Source: Romboutsia faecis
GTDB taxonomy: Bacteria; Bacillota; Clostridia; Peptostreptococcales; Peptostreptococcaceae
Length of the DNA: 64,000 bases
Direction of reading: 5' to 3'
NCBI RefSeq assembly: GCF_014323405.1
Contig: NZ_JACRWE010000002.1
Location: 558,001 to 622,000, forward strand
Below are positions 37,915 through 45,769 of this stretch, in pieces (positions within the stretch are counted from its first letter, which is position 1; every line of letters begins with the position of its first letter). The position numbers and the translations under genes are program-made. The notes under the pieces were generated by a model. The model saw nothing but the letters and a program-made list of their open reading frames with translations. It was not told where the DNA came from and made no database searches.

Positions 37915-39183
37915 TTAATCTTCAAATGGTCCGTATATATCTTCTAATTCTTTTCTAAAGTTAAGTGGATTATTTATTGATTCATACATAGCTCTAGCAA
38001 GTATATTAGCTTGATCGAAAGTTGATGTCCAAGAGAATATTCCTCCTAAACAATTGTTTAATACATATTGTGCTTTAAAATAGATTGAAAGATCGTTATC
38101 AAATGACATAGCGAATTGACCGTCTCTTACAAGATAAGGTACCTTAGCCACATTATCAAATCTATATTCATATCCATTTTTATTTATATAATTTCTTCTA
38201 AGTTCATCATAAGATACTGTTGTTGTAGCACCTAATCTTCCATAGAATGGAACACCTAATAATATTTTCTGAGAAGGCATACCATTATTGATTAAATTTT
38301 GTACCATTCCATCTACACTATAGCCAGGCAATGATAGATCTGACTCAAATAAGTTAGCTTGATGTCTTCTTCCTCTTTCACCTGTTTCTCCAGCTGTAAA
38401 GTCATAACTCATAAGGTTGAAATAAGTTATAAGAGGGGCTACTTTATCTACTTCCAGACTTCTATTTGTATATCCAACATCACCAGTTCCAGCTACACTT
38501 AGCCACGCATCATCCCCAATAACATCCCTAATTGCAGTTATTAAAAGAGTAAAGTTTTCTCTATCTTGTGGTCTAGATTTTATACCAGCAGCGCTACTTC
38601 CAGGATATTCCCAGTCTAGATCTATTCCATCTAAGCCATAATCACTTATAAGTTGATTTACATTTCTTGCAAAATCATATCTAGATTGAGGTGTTAAAGA
38701 CGCATCAGAGAAACCTTCAGCACCCCATCCTCCTATAGCAGCTATAACCTTAAGTGATGGCTTTGATTCTTTTAATGAAACTAGATAATCTAAATATCTT
38801 GGAGTTGGAACTAATAAAGTACCATCTGGATTGATTTCAACAAAAGCATAAATAACCGCATCTAAAAATCTAGGATCAACGTTCTTAGGGTTACCAAATA
38901 CATATTCCATAACTATAGGAGATAGATTAGGACAATTAGGATTACCTTCTTGTTGTTCACCAGGTGCATTTATTGGAGGTCTATTCATGTAATTCATAAC
39001 CTCACAAGTACCTGATTTTTTAGAGTCATCTTCGGGCATAAAACATAAGTACCAATCCATACATTGATATTCTTTGCTACAAGACTTAACTCTGTTTTTT
39101 AACTCTTTACATGTTTTAGGTGGAGGTAAAACAACTGGCATACCAGGTAACCAGTTAGATGTTATATTATAACTGCAAAATGG
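37915..39183 (-). pseudogene. cotE: cotE-like peroxiredoxin-chitinase gene, 3' part, interrupted by prophage
   Basis: The open frame runs from 39183, where a TAA stop lies directly upstream, to 37915. Its first codons read SYNITSNWLPGMPVVLPPP and continue with a cysteine-containing DWYLC stretch; this matches the end of clostridial 1-Cys peroxiredoxins (pattern NW.PG..V..PPP, then DW..C). The remainder is a GH18 domain with IAAIGGWG and the catalytic DGIDLDWEYP. Peroxiredoxin plus GH18 is the architecture of the C. difficile spore-coat protein CotE. The only ATG (39141) has no ribosome site. So the 5' half was separated by prophage insertion and should lie at the far end, outside the window. 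Confidence 0.85.
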
Positions 39184-39210
39184 TTATCTAGTACTTACTT
39201 CATTGTAAAT
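39184..39210. other. Prophage-chromosome junction (attachment site)
   Basis: The cotE frame breaks at 39183/39184, and the serine recombinase stop codon is at 39211, so the crossover core lies in or beside these 27 bases. The exact two-base core cannot be set without the other junction. Confidence 0.7.
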
Positions 39211-40692
39211 TTATTTTGGTAATCTAGGATAAAGCTCCAAAGTAAAATCATCAGCCTTTGCTGTTTTATCTTTTTCATATAAAACTTTTTCTAATACAGA
39301 TTTTAAGAGTGAGTTTTGCTCTTTTGCATCTGTAGCAATATAATAATTTTCTAAAACTTTTTCTATATTTGGTATTATTAACTTATTAGCTAGTATACTT
39401 TCGTTATAAGAAATTATAGCTAGATTAGATTCTGATATTTGACTTTTTAAATTATCTATTCTAAGTTTTAGAACATTAGATCTTTCTAAGAAAGTGTCTT
39501 CATCATATATACCACGTTCTAAAAAATCAAATAATTTACCTTTTTGAGTCTCGGTATCTTTTAATTCTTTTTGTAGTTTTTTTAATTCAAATTTTAATCT
39601 ATCAATTTCTTGAGTATTTGTATTTGGTTCTATTCTTATCTTATAATCATATAAATAATTTTCAAGAGATTCTACTATAGACTTTTCTACAGATTTAGAA
39701 TATGAAGAACGATTATCACAATGCCTACATGTTAAATAGTATTTATCTCTAGAGATTTTTTGAATCATACTATGACCACACTTCTTACATATAAGAATAC
39801 CAGCAAGAGGATTAGAGATCTTCTTTTTAGTAGGGCTAATATATTTACTCTTTCTTATCTCCTGAGCTTTTTTGAAGGTAAACTCATCTATAATTGCTTC
39901 ATGATTGCCTTTTGATATAATCTGTTCACTTGCAGGTCTAATTCTACTATGATTTTTTCTATCTACAGTTTTCCACTTAACATAACCGGTATATGTTATA
40001 TTAGAAAGTATATCTCTTACGGCCTTATTTTTAAACTCAATATTATTATTTGTCCTGTAACCTAAACTATTTAATTTATTAGCTATTTTGGTTGCGCCAT
40101 TACCTTCTAGATACATATCAAATATAAGTTTCACTGCTTTAGCTTGTTCTTCATTTATAACAAGGTTCTTTTTTCCCTTATCATCATATTTAAATACATA
40201 TCCATAAGGAGCATCAGGAGATATATATTTTCCTTCTTCAATACTTTTTATTCTACCACGTTGTAAACGTCTGTTAATTAGCTTTAGTTCTTTTCTAGCC
40301 ATAAATGCTTCAAATTCACTATATTCTTCATCAAACTCATCATCTAAATTATAAATTTTACGAGGAGTAATAATTTTAGTCTTAGATTGTTTAAATGTAT
40401 CTAAGATTAATCCTTGATCTTGCATGTTGCCTCTTCCAAGTCTATCAAGATCCATGACTAGTACAGCATCATATTTTTTATTTTTTACTTCTTCGAGAAG
40501 TTCCATCATACGAGGTCTATGTTCAATATGTTCACCAGATACAAGCTCTTCTTTTATATCAATTATATTTAAATTTCTCTCTTTAGCAACTTTAAGGAGT
40601 GTAGTCTTATGTCTATGAAGGGTTTCGAATTGACCTTCTTTTTCTGCTTCAATATCTGCACGAGATTTTCTTAAATATATACAAGTATTCAT
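39211..40692 (-). CDS. Large serine recombinase (phage integrase)
   Basis: A 493-residue site-specific recombinase. The catalytic serine is S10 in CIYLRKSRAD; the resolvase domain covers about 1-145 with DLDRLGRG. A recombinase domain follows (PYGYVFKYD, GATKIANKLNSLGYRT), then a zinc ribbon with CKKCG and CRHC, a long coiled coil (about 350-430) and a C-terminal tail. ATG at 40692 follows AAAGGTGG. It cuts and joins attP and attB; a recombination directionality factor would be needed for excision but was not identified. Confidence 0.94.
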   Translation of the reverse strand: MNTCIYLRKSRADIEAEKEGQFETLHRHKTTLLKVAKERNLNIIDIKEELVSGEHIEHRPRMMELLEEVKNKKYDAVLVMDLDRLGRGNMQDQGLILDTFKQSKTKIITPRKIYNLDDEFDEEYSEFEAFMARKELKLINRRLQRGRIKSIEEGKYISPDAPYGYVFKYDDKGKKNLVINEEQAKAVKLIFDMYLEGNGATKIANKLNSLGYRTNNNIEFKNKAVRDILSNITYTGYVKWKTVDRKNHSRIRPASEQIISKGNHEAIIDEFTFKKAQEIRKSKYISPTKKKISNPLAGILICKKCGHSMIQKISRDKYYLTCRHCDNRSSYSKSVEKSIVESLENYLYDYKIRIEPNTNTQEIDRLKFELKKLQKELKDTETQKGKLFDFLERGIYDEDTFLERSNVLKLRIDNLKSQISESNLAIISYNESILANKLIIPNIEKVLENYYIATDAKEQNSLLKSVLEKVLYEKDKTAKADDFTLELYPRLPK

Positions 40693-40729
40693 TTTAAACC
40701 CACCTTTCATGATAATTATATCATGTTAA

Positions 40730-40769
40730 AAAAAATAAAAACCACTCAAATTTTAATAAAGAGTGGTTT
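40730..40769 (-). terminator. Terminator after Fic gene
   Basis: Minus strand AAACCACTC/GAGTGGTTT stem followed by a T-rich run, between the Fic gene and the recombinase. Confidence 0.8.
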
Positions 40770-40785
40770 AAAATAAATTTTAAAA

Positions 40786-41991
40786 TTATTCTTGTATGCT
40801 TTCAAGTTTTTCAAGATTTATAGTATATATATTTTTATTTCCTAGTTTATATGATTCTAGTAATTTTAAATCCTCAAGTATTTTTATTTTTTTTCTGACT
40901 GTACTCAATCCGTATTCAGAATGATATACTAATTCAGATATACTTAATCCATCATCACCAAATAGAGCATTTTGTACAAGTATATATGCAATACATGATA
41001 ATTTTTCATCTGAAATAAATATATCATGAGCTATTTTACTATAGTGGGAGAATTTCTCGCATTTATCAGTTAAGTTAATGCATAGTTCTTTCATAGACTT
41101 TATTATAAAATCAAAAAAAGTTAAAACAAAAGGAGTTAGGTCACCTTTATTTTTTTCATCGTTGCATATTTCAAAACTTTTGTAATATTTATTTATATTA
41201 TTTTTTATAGTATAAGCTATTCTGTAAGATACTAAAGGTTCTAGTTGCTTTGATAGTAAATAACTGCTAATAAAACGACTAGTTCTTCCATTTCCGTCAT
41301 AAAAAGGATGTATATATCCAAATAAATAGTGGAATACAGCTATTCTAATTAAAAAATTATAATTATCATTATTTAAAATATCTAATGCTTGTGACATAGA
41401 CTCTATAATTTCTGATTCAGGCGTCAAACCTGTATGTAATACTTTTTGATGCTTATTATAGACATATACTTTTTCTTTTCTGAATATATCACCATCTGGA
41501 GCATGTTGTGGATTTTCATTTATTATATCAGTCAATGTAAGTTCATCATAAAGTGATCTAATAGATTTACATGAAGATAAATCTAAATCACTGTCCTCCA
41601 GAAGCATTTCATATTTTTTTACTATTCCGAAAAGTCTTTTATTTGGATTTTCATTTTTTTTATCATTTAGAATATCGCTTATTTCTTTTCGAGTACTATT
41701 TACGCCCTCTATTTCATTTGTCATTCTTATTTCATCGATTAGGCATGTTTGCTGATATTCTGATAGCGCAATAGGTGGAACATAACTTGATGCTGTAAAT
41801 AAGCTTTTATCAAGACTTAAAATAGTACTTATTTTACTTAATATGTCGTTATTAATTACAACAAAAGCATTATTGTTTTTTATTTTAAAATTGAATTTAT
41901 ATGTGGACTCACTATTACATCGCATATTATATGTTTCTTCATACAGTTGTTTATCGCTATAGTATAAACTTGATAATAATTTATATTTCAT
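40786..41991 (-). CDS. Fic family protein (probable AMP-transferase), self-inhibited class
   Basis: A 401-residue Fic protein. The catalytic motif HPFYDGNGRTSR is at residues 228-239, complete for AMP transfer. An inhibitory-helix motif TNEIEG (residues 91-96, form S/T-x-x-x-E-G/N) precedes it, marking a class II Fic protein kept inactive in cis. A C-terminal winged-helix-like region (about 325-395) may bind DNA or a partner. The gene lies between integrase and immunity genes, a usual place for lysogenic cargo. A role in host modification or phage exclusion is inference. Confidence 0.88.
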   Translation of the reverse strand: MKYKLLSSLYYSDKQLYEETYNMRCNSESTYKFNFKIKNNNAFVVINNDILSKISTILSLDKSLFTASSYVPPIALSEYQQTCLIDEIRMTNEIEGVNSTRKEISDILNDKKNENPNKRLFGIVKKYEMLLEDSDLDLSSCKSIRSLYDELTLTDIINENPQHAPDGDIFRKEKVYVYNKHQKVLHTGLTPESEIIESMSQALDILNNDNYNFLIRIAVFHYLFGYIHPFYDGNGRTSRFISSYLLSKQLEPLVSYRIAYTIKNNINKYYKSFEICNDEKNKGDLTPFVLTFFDFIIKSMKELCINLTDKCEKFSHYSKIAHDIFISDEKLSCIAYILVQNALFGDDGLSISELVYHSEYGLSTVRKKIKILEDLKLLESYKLGNKNIYTINLEKLESIQE

Positions 41992-42183
41992 AATATCACT
42001 TCCTTTCTATATATAAAATATTATAAATATTATAATTTATAATATTTAATAAGTACACAATAAAATTTTGTATATGCTTATTAAAAATAATATATTTTAA
42101 TACTTAAAATCTTAATAACAGATAGATACTAGTTATTATTATCTATATTTAATATATTATTCTAATATATTTTTTTATATTAC

Positions 42184-42327
42184 GTGATTTTAAGTAAATC
42201 TGAATATTTAGAAGAATTAAGCAGAAATGCTAGATATTCATGTGTAAAAGTAAAGAATGAAGAAGTTGAAGAAGCAGAAGAATTATTAAATTACATAGAA
42301 GAATTTGTTGAAAATAAAAAAGACTAG
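42184..42327 (+). CDS. Possible small acidic protein
   Basis: A 47-residue frame from GTG (MILSKSEYLEELSRN...) to the stop at 42325-42327, rich in glutamate and predicted helical. There is no convincing ribosome site, so it could be the remnant of a longer gene. A strong terminator directly follows. The remainder of the 41992-42345 gap is A/T-rich with nothing else seen. Confidence 0.35.
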   Translation: MILSKSEYLEELSRNARYSCVKVKNEEVEEAEELLNYIEEFVENKKD

Positions 42328-42347
42328 GAATTAACCTAGTCTTTTTT
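42316..42347. terminator. Bidirectional terminator
   Basis: AAAAAGACTAGG and CCTAGTCTTTTTT flank AATTAA. Confidence 0.85.
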
Positions 42348-42501
42348 ATTTATCAAGTTTTTTATAGAGTTCTTTATTTTTAGATCGAATTATATTAATT
42401 TGTTTATCTAATACTTTTAAATAAGTCTGTAGTTTAATTAAGTTGAGAATAAAGATAAAAGTGATGAAAATAAAAATAAATATTAATATTAATATAATCA
42501 T
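42346..42501 (-). CDS. Small single-span membrane protein
   Basis: A 51-residue protein: one strongly hydrophobic helix (residues 1-22, rich in I, L and F) followed by a charged coiled-coil-like tail ending ELYKKLDK. AAGGAAATTTTT precedes ATG at 42501. Reading from 42558 would add 19 residues without a ribosome site. Its position beside the membrane nuclease-like gene is suggestive only; no family recognised. Confidence 0.5.
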   Translation of the reverse strand: MIILILIFIFIFITFIFILNLIKLQTYLKVLDKQINIIRSKNKELYKKLDK

Positions 42502-42673
42502 AAAAATTTCCTTACCTCCATAATCAAAATAGTTAATATACTTTAGATATAATAACATATATTTTAATTATATAAAAATGTAATTTTAGGTTAAAAAAAG
42601 CATAAAATTCGTTATATAAAGAACTATTTCGTTTAAAATTTTTAACGAAAGTATATAAATGCGAATGTTGAAA

Positions 42674-42714
42674 AAGTGGCATTTCATAAGTGGTCATTAA
42701 GTGTGCATAAGTGG
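42674..42714 (+). repeat. Four AAGTGG-type direct repeats
   Basis: AAGTGG at 42674, 42688 and 42709 and AAGTGT at 42699, each with a nearby CAT, in the leader region of the gene at 42824. The spacing is 14, 11 and 10 bases. They may be protein-binding sites or a coding remnant (one frame is open here to a TAG). Confidence 0.35.
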
Positions 42715-42823
42715 AATCAAATCCGAACAAAAAAGAAATAGTAATTAATTGGAATATTTTACAAATTAATTCAAGTTATGATAAAATATGTCGTGAAAAC
42801 TTAACTTTAATGGGGGGGAAAAT

Positions 42824-44335
42824 ATGAACAAAAAAATTAAAACTTTGTTTATTGTATTGATAATATTATGTTTTATATCTGGAGTAACACCAGGGATGGG
42901 GATTATTACAGGAATATTAGGAATTATATTAAATAACCAAATTAAAAAGAACATTGATTTAAAGCAAAGTAAACTAGATTTAGAAAATGATATAAAAAAT
43001 AATAAAGAAGAAATGAATAAATTAGAAGAAGAATTTAATTTAATGAAATCAAAAAGAGTATCCGAATTAAAAAAAATAGATAAAGATATTGATTGGGCTA
43101 GAATTACGAAAAGACAGGAAGAGAGGAAAATTGAAGATTTAAAAAATAACAATAGTATCATAAGAGATATAGTAAATTTAGAGGAAAAAAAGAATGAATT
43201 CAAAGGGGATATTAAAAAGTTAGAAGAAGAATTAAACAACGTTTCTAATAAACTTGAATTAACGACAGAAGTATTAAATTATCAAGAATTAGAAGAAGAT
43301 TTATATACATTTCAAGTAGGTATGTTTGATAAGAAATATGAATATGAATTATCTGAAGAATATAATGAGCAGTTGAAATTAAATAGAGTCAAGCAAAAAG
43401 AAGTTGTAAAAAAAGGTGAAGCATTAAATACAAAAGATATAAATGACATATTTAGTTATAGTGTTAAAGACTCAGAAAAGAAAAGATATATAAATAATAT
43501 ACATAAACTTATAATTAGAACATTTAACAATGAATGTGATATTATAATTAATAAACTTTCAGTTGCTAATATAGAAAATAGTAGAAAAAGATTAGAAAGT
43601 GCAAAAGAACAAATTAATAAATTAGTATTAATTTTACGAATTTCTATAAATATGGAATATTACAAATTAAAAGTAGATGAGTTGCAATTACAATATGAAT
43701 ACTTGATAAAGATACAAGAAGAGAGAGAAGAGCAAAGAGAAATAAAGGAAAGAATGAGAGAAGAAGCGAAGATACAAGCAGAAATTAATAAACTTGAAAA
43801 AGAAGCTGAAAAAGAACAGCTCATGTATGAAAAAATGCTAGAAAAAGTTAAAGCAGAATTAGAAAAAGCGAGTTTAGAAGAGAAAAGTATTTTAGAATTA
43901 AAGATACAAAATTTAGAGAAAAATTTAAAAGAAGCAGAAGAAAAAATGAAGAGAGCTGAATCTATGGCTCAAAAAACAAGAGCAGGATATGTATATATAA
44001 TATCTAATATAGGTTCATTTGGAGAAGATGTATATAAAATTGGTATGACTAGAAGATTAGAGCCTATGGATAGAGTAAAAGAATTAAGTGATGCTTCAGT
44101 ACCATTCTCTTTTGATGTTCATGCAATGATATATAGTGAAGATGCTCCAACTCTTGAAAAAGATTTACATAATAAGTTTAATGAGAAAAGATTAAATAAA
44201 ATTAATTTAAGAAAAGAATTTTTTAATGTCAAATTATCAGAGATAGAAGAAGAAGTTAATAATATAACAGGTGCGAGTATCAAATTTACAAAATTAGCAG
44301 AAGCGCTAGAATATAGACAAAGTAAATTAATGTAG
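42824..44335 (+). CDS. Membrane-anchored DUF4041 / GIY-YIG (T5orf172-Mug113) protein, SNIPE-like
   Basis: A 503-residue protein. Residues 6-37 form one or two membrane segments with a glycine-rich turn (SGVTPGMGIITGILGIIL). Long coiled coils cover about 40-125 and 280-385, around a DUF4041-like core (about 160-280, including YELSEEYNEQLKLNRVKQKE). The C-terminus (387-470) is a GIY-YIG-type nuclease domain: AGYVYIISN, VYKIGMTRR, and the glutamate in TLEKDLHNKF. The same architecture is reported for the anti-phage nuclease SNIPE, which cuts incoming phage DNA at the membrane. This identification is from memory of the architecture. Confidence 0.75.
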   Translation: MNKKIKTLFIVLIILCFISGVTPGMGIITGILGIILNNQIKKNIDLKQSKLDLENDIKNNKEEMNKLEEEFNLMKSKRVSELKKIDKDIDWARITKRQEERKIEDLKNNNSIIRDIVNLEEKKNEFKGDIKKLEEELNNVSNKLELTTEVLNYQELEEDLYTFQVGMFDKKYEYELSEEYNEQLKLNRVKQKEVVKKGEALNTKDINDIFSYSVKDSEKKRYINNIHKLIIRTFNNECDIIINKLSVANIENSRKRLESAKEQINKLVLILRISINMEYYKLKVDELQLQYEYLIKIQEEREEQREIKERMREEAKIQAEINKLEKEAEKEQLMYEKMLEKVKAELEKASLEEKSILELKIQNLEKNLKEAEEKMKRAESMAQKTRAGYVYIISNIGSFGEDVYKIGMTRRLEPMDRVKELSDASVPFSFDVHAMIYSEDAPTLEKDLHNKFNEKRLNKINLRKEFFNVKLSEIEEEVNNITGASIKFTKLAEALEYRQSKLM

Positions 44336-44342
44336 TTGTTAT

Positions 44343-44382
44343 AATAAAAAAAGATGTAGTATAAACCACATCTTTTTTTATT
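44343..44382. terminator. Bidirectional terminator
   Basis: AATAAAAAAAGATGT pairs with ACATCTTTTTTTATT between the converging nuclease and ImmA genes. Confidence 0.87.
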
Positions 44383-44821
44383 ATAAATTATCAAGTTTTA
44401 ATTTTATTAAATCTTCTGTTACATTGAGAGTAGAAGCTAGTTGAGGAATTGTATATCCGCAATATAGAGCCTCTTTGAAATCATCATCAGATATAATTAA
44501 TTCAGCTGCAAAAGTATTAGCCTCTTTTTCATATATAGAAGTATTAATCATAGTATGATTTTTAAAATAGAACCCAGGACTAGTTCTGTGAAGTACAGCA
44601 TGTCCGAGCTCATGGGCTAATACAAATTTTTTAGTTGCATTATCTAAATTATTATTAATAAATATAAATTTATTTCTTTTAATTAGACGGTACATTCCAT
44701 AAGCGTTAGATAGATCATGTTCTATTATTTCTATATCTAAATATTGTGCTAGAGAATAAGGGTCTCTAGTCTTATATTTTTTTATTAAGCTAGAAACTAT
44801 TTTTGGAATGCTAAAACTCAT
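44381..44821 (-). CDS. ImmA/IrrE family metallopeptidase
   Basis: A 146-residue zinc protease with the HExxH site at residues 70-74 (VLAHELGHAVLH) and a downstream EANTFAAELI glutamate as third ligand. In ICEBs1-type switches ImmA cleaves the ImmR repressor to induce the element. Here it follows the repressor gene by 20 bases on the same strand, fitting that role. AAGGGGGAG precedes ATG. Confidence 0.9.
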   Translation of the reverse strand: MSFSIPKIVSSLIKKYKTRDPYSLAQYLDIEIIEHDLSNAYGMYRLIKRNKFIFINNNLDNATKKFVLAHELGHAVLHRTSPGFYFKNHTMINTSIYEKEANTFAAELIISDDDFKEALYCGYTIPQLASTLNVTEDLIKLKLDNL

Positions 44822-44841
44822 AAAACTCCCCCTTATATTCC

Positions 44842-45312
44842 TTATTCTTCTTTTTTATACTTTTTAGGTGTATATTTAGCTTTATTTTTTAATTTAGCGC
44901 TTTTTAAAGCTAATTCCATAGCTTGTTCTATAAGTTCAAGTTCTTCATAACCCAACTCAACTCCATTGTAGAAAGCAGGGCCATCTTGACCGCTTTTGAA
45001 ATCATCCATAATTTGTTTTAAATCTTTCTGAATACTTTTTTCATCTTTTTTAGTTAATTCATTTGGATTGTAACTTGATTTAGTTTCTTTTTGTATATTT
45101 CTTTCCATAGGAATATCATGCCCCATTAACCAAGCTTCATTAACATCAAGTGCTTTAGCTATTTTATATATATTTTTTTGTTTTGGTTCATAACTACCAG
45201 AAATGTATGAACTTAAAGCTCCTTTTGAAATTCCGGTTAAATTAACTAAATCGGCTTGTTTTAATTCTCTAATTTCAAGGCCTTCTTTTATTCTTTCAGA
45301 TATAGTTTTCAT
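44842..45312 (-). CDS. CI-like phage repressor (HTH_XRE)
   Basis: A 156-residue repressor. Residues 1-70 are an XRE helix-turn-helix (LKQADLVNLTGISKGALSSYISGSYEP); the rest is charged and ends in a lysine-rich tail. It lacks a LexA-type peptidase domain, so induction should depend on the neighbouring ImmA protease. GAAAGGAGG stands before ATG at 45312. Palindromic sites O1-O3 lie between it and the cro-like gene. Confidence 0.9.
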   Translation of the reverse strand: MKTISERIKEGLEIRELKQADLVNLTGISKGALSSYISGSYEPKQKNIYKIAKALDVNEAWLMGHDIPMERNIQKETKSSYNPNELTKKDEKSIQKDLKQIMDDFKSGQDGPAFYNGVELGYEELELIEQAMELALKSAKLKNKAKYTPKKYKKEE

Positions 45313-45337
45313 TAAAAACCTCCTTTCATATAGGTTA

Positions 45338-45366
45338 AATATAACATCAATGTTTAGAAAACACAA
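45338..45366 (-). promoter_or_regulatory. Repressor promoter (leftward)
   Basis: Minus strand TTGTGT (45361-45366), 17 bases, TATATT (45338-45343). Operator O1 overlaps its -35 side, suggesting autoregulation. Confidence 0.6.
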
Positions 45367-45367
45367 C
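45352..45367. promoter_or_regulatory. Operator O1
   Basis: GTTTAGAAAACACAAC: one perfect half-site GTTTAG, second half degenerate. Confidence 0.6.
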
Positions 45368-45393
45368 AAAAAGCGTTTATAATTTTGAAAAAA

Positions 45394-45409
45394 GTTTAGA
45401 AAACTGAAA
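45394..45409. promoter_or_regulatory. Operator O2
   Basis: GTTTAGAAAACTGAAA: one perfect half-site and a partly matching second half, just upstream of the early promoter. Confidence 0.6.
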
Positions 45410-45417
45410 AAAAGTTA

Positions 45418-45446
45418 TTGACATTAAAAAATAGAGGTGCTAGAAT
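45418..45446 (+). promoter_or_regulatory. Early lytic promoter (rightward)
   Basis: TTGACA (45418-45423), 17 bases, TAGAAT (45441-45446). It lies between O2 and O3, so repressor bound at both would block it. Confidence 0.8.
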
Positions 45447-45459
45447 GTAATCAAGTTAA

Positions 45460-45475
45460 GTTTAGAAAACTAAAC
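45460..45475. promoter_or_regulatory. Operator O3
   Basis: GTTTAGAAAACTAAAC: perfect palindrome with an AAAA centre, directly after the predicted transcription start. Further CTAAA units continue to about 45487. Confidence 0.75.
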
Positions 45476-45516
45476 TAAACTAAACTAACTGAAATATTTT
45501 TACAAGGAGGGAGAAA

Positions 45517-45732
45517 ATGAGTTTTGATTATAAAAAACTAAAAGGAAGAATAAAAGAATATTATGATACTCAAGATAATTTTGCAAAAGCTTTAAACATA
45601 GGTAGGACTGGGTTAAGCTTAAGGCTTAATAATCGTATGGATTTTACCCAGAAAGAAATCAATAGGGCATATGTATTATTGGATTTGTCAAAAGAAGAAA
45701 TACCAGAATATTTTTTTAAACAGAAAGTTTAG
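45517..45732 (+). CDS. Cro-like DUF739 protein
   Basis: A 71-residue DNA-binding protein of the DUF739 type (DYKKLKGRIKEYYDTQDNFAKALN, GLSLRLNN), found as the first rightward gene of many gram-positive prophages, opposite the repressor. It should bind the same operators and favour lytic growth. CAAGGAGGGAG precedes ATG. Confidence 0.83.
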   Translation: MSFDYKKLKGRIKEYYDTQDNFAKALNIGRTGLSLRLNNRMDFTQKEINRAYVLLDLSKEEIPEYFFKQKV

Positions 45733-45742
45733 AAAGCTAAAC
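45727..45742. promoter_or_regulatory. Operator O4 inside the early transcript
   Basis: GTTTAGAAAGCTAAAC, a second perfect palindrome of the operator type, overlapping the stop codon of the cro-like gene and 28 bases before the antirepressor. Confidence 0.65.
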
Positions 45743-45769
45743 TGAAATGGATTAATTAGGAGGAATAAA

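Noticed and set aside
39141..39183. Native start of the GH18 gene at the 39141 ATG
   Set aside because: No ribosome site, and the codons upstream of it read as conserved peroxiredoxin sequence, so the true start is elsewhere.
42533..42730. 65-codon minus-strand frame
   Set aside because: No ribosome site and overlaps the small membrane gene leader; composition looks non-coding.
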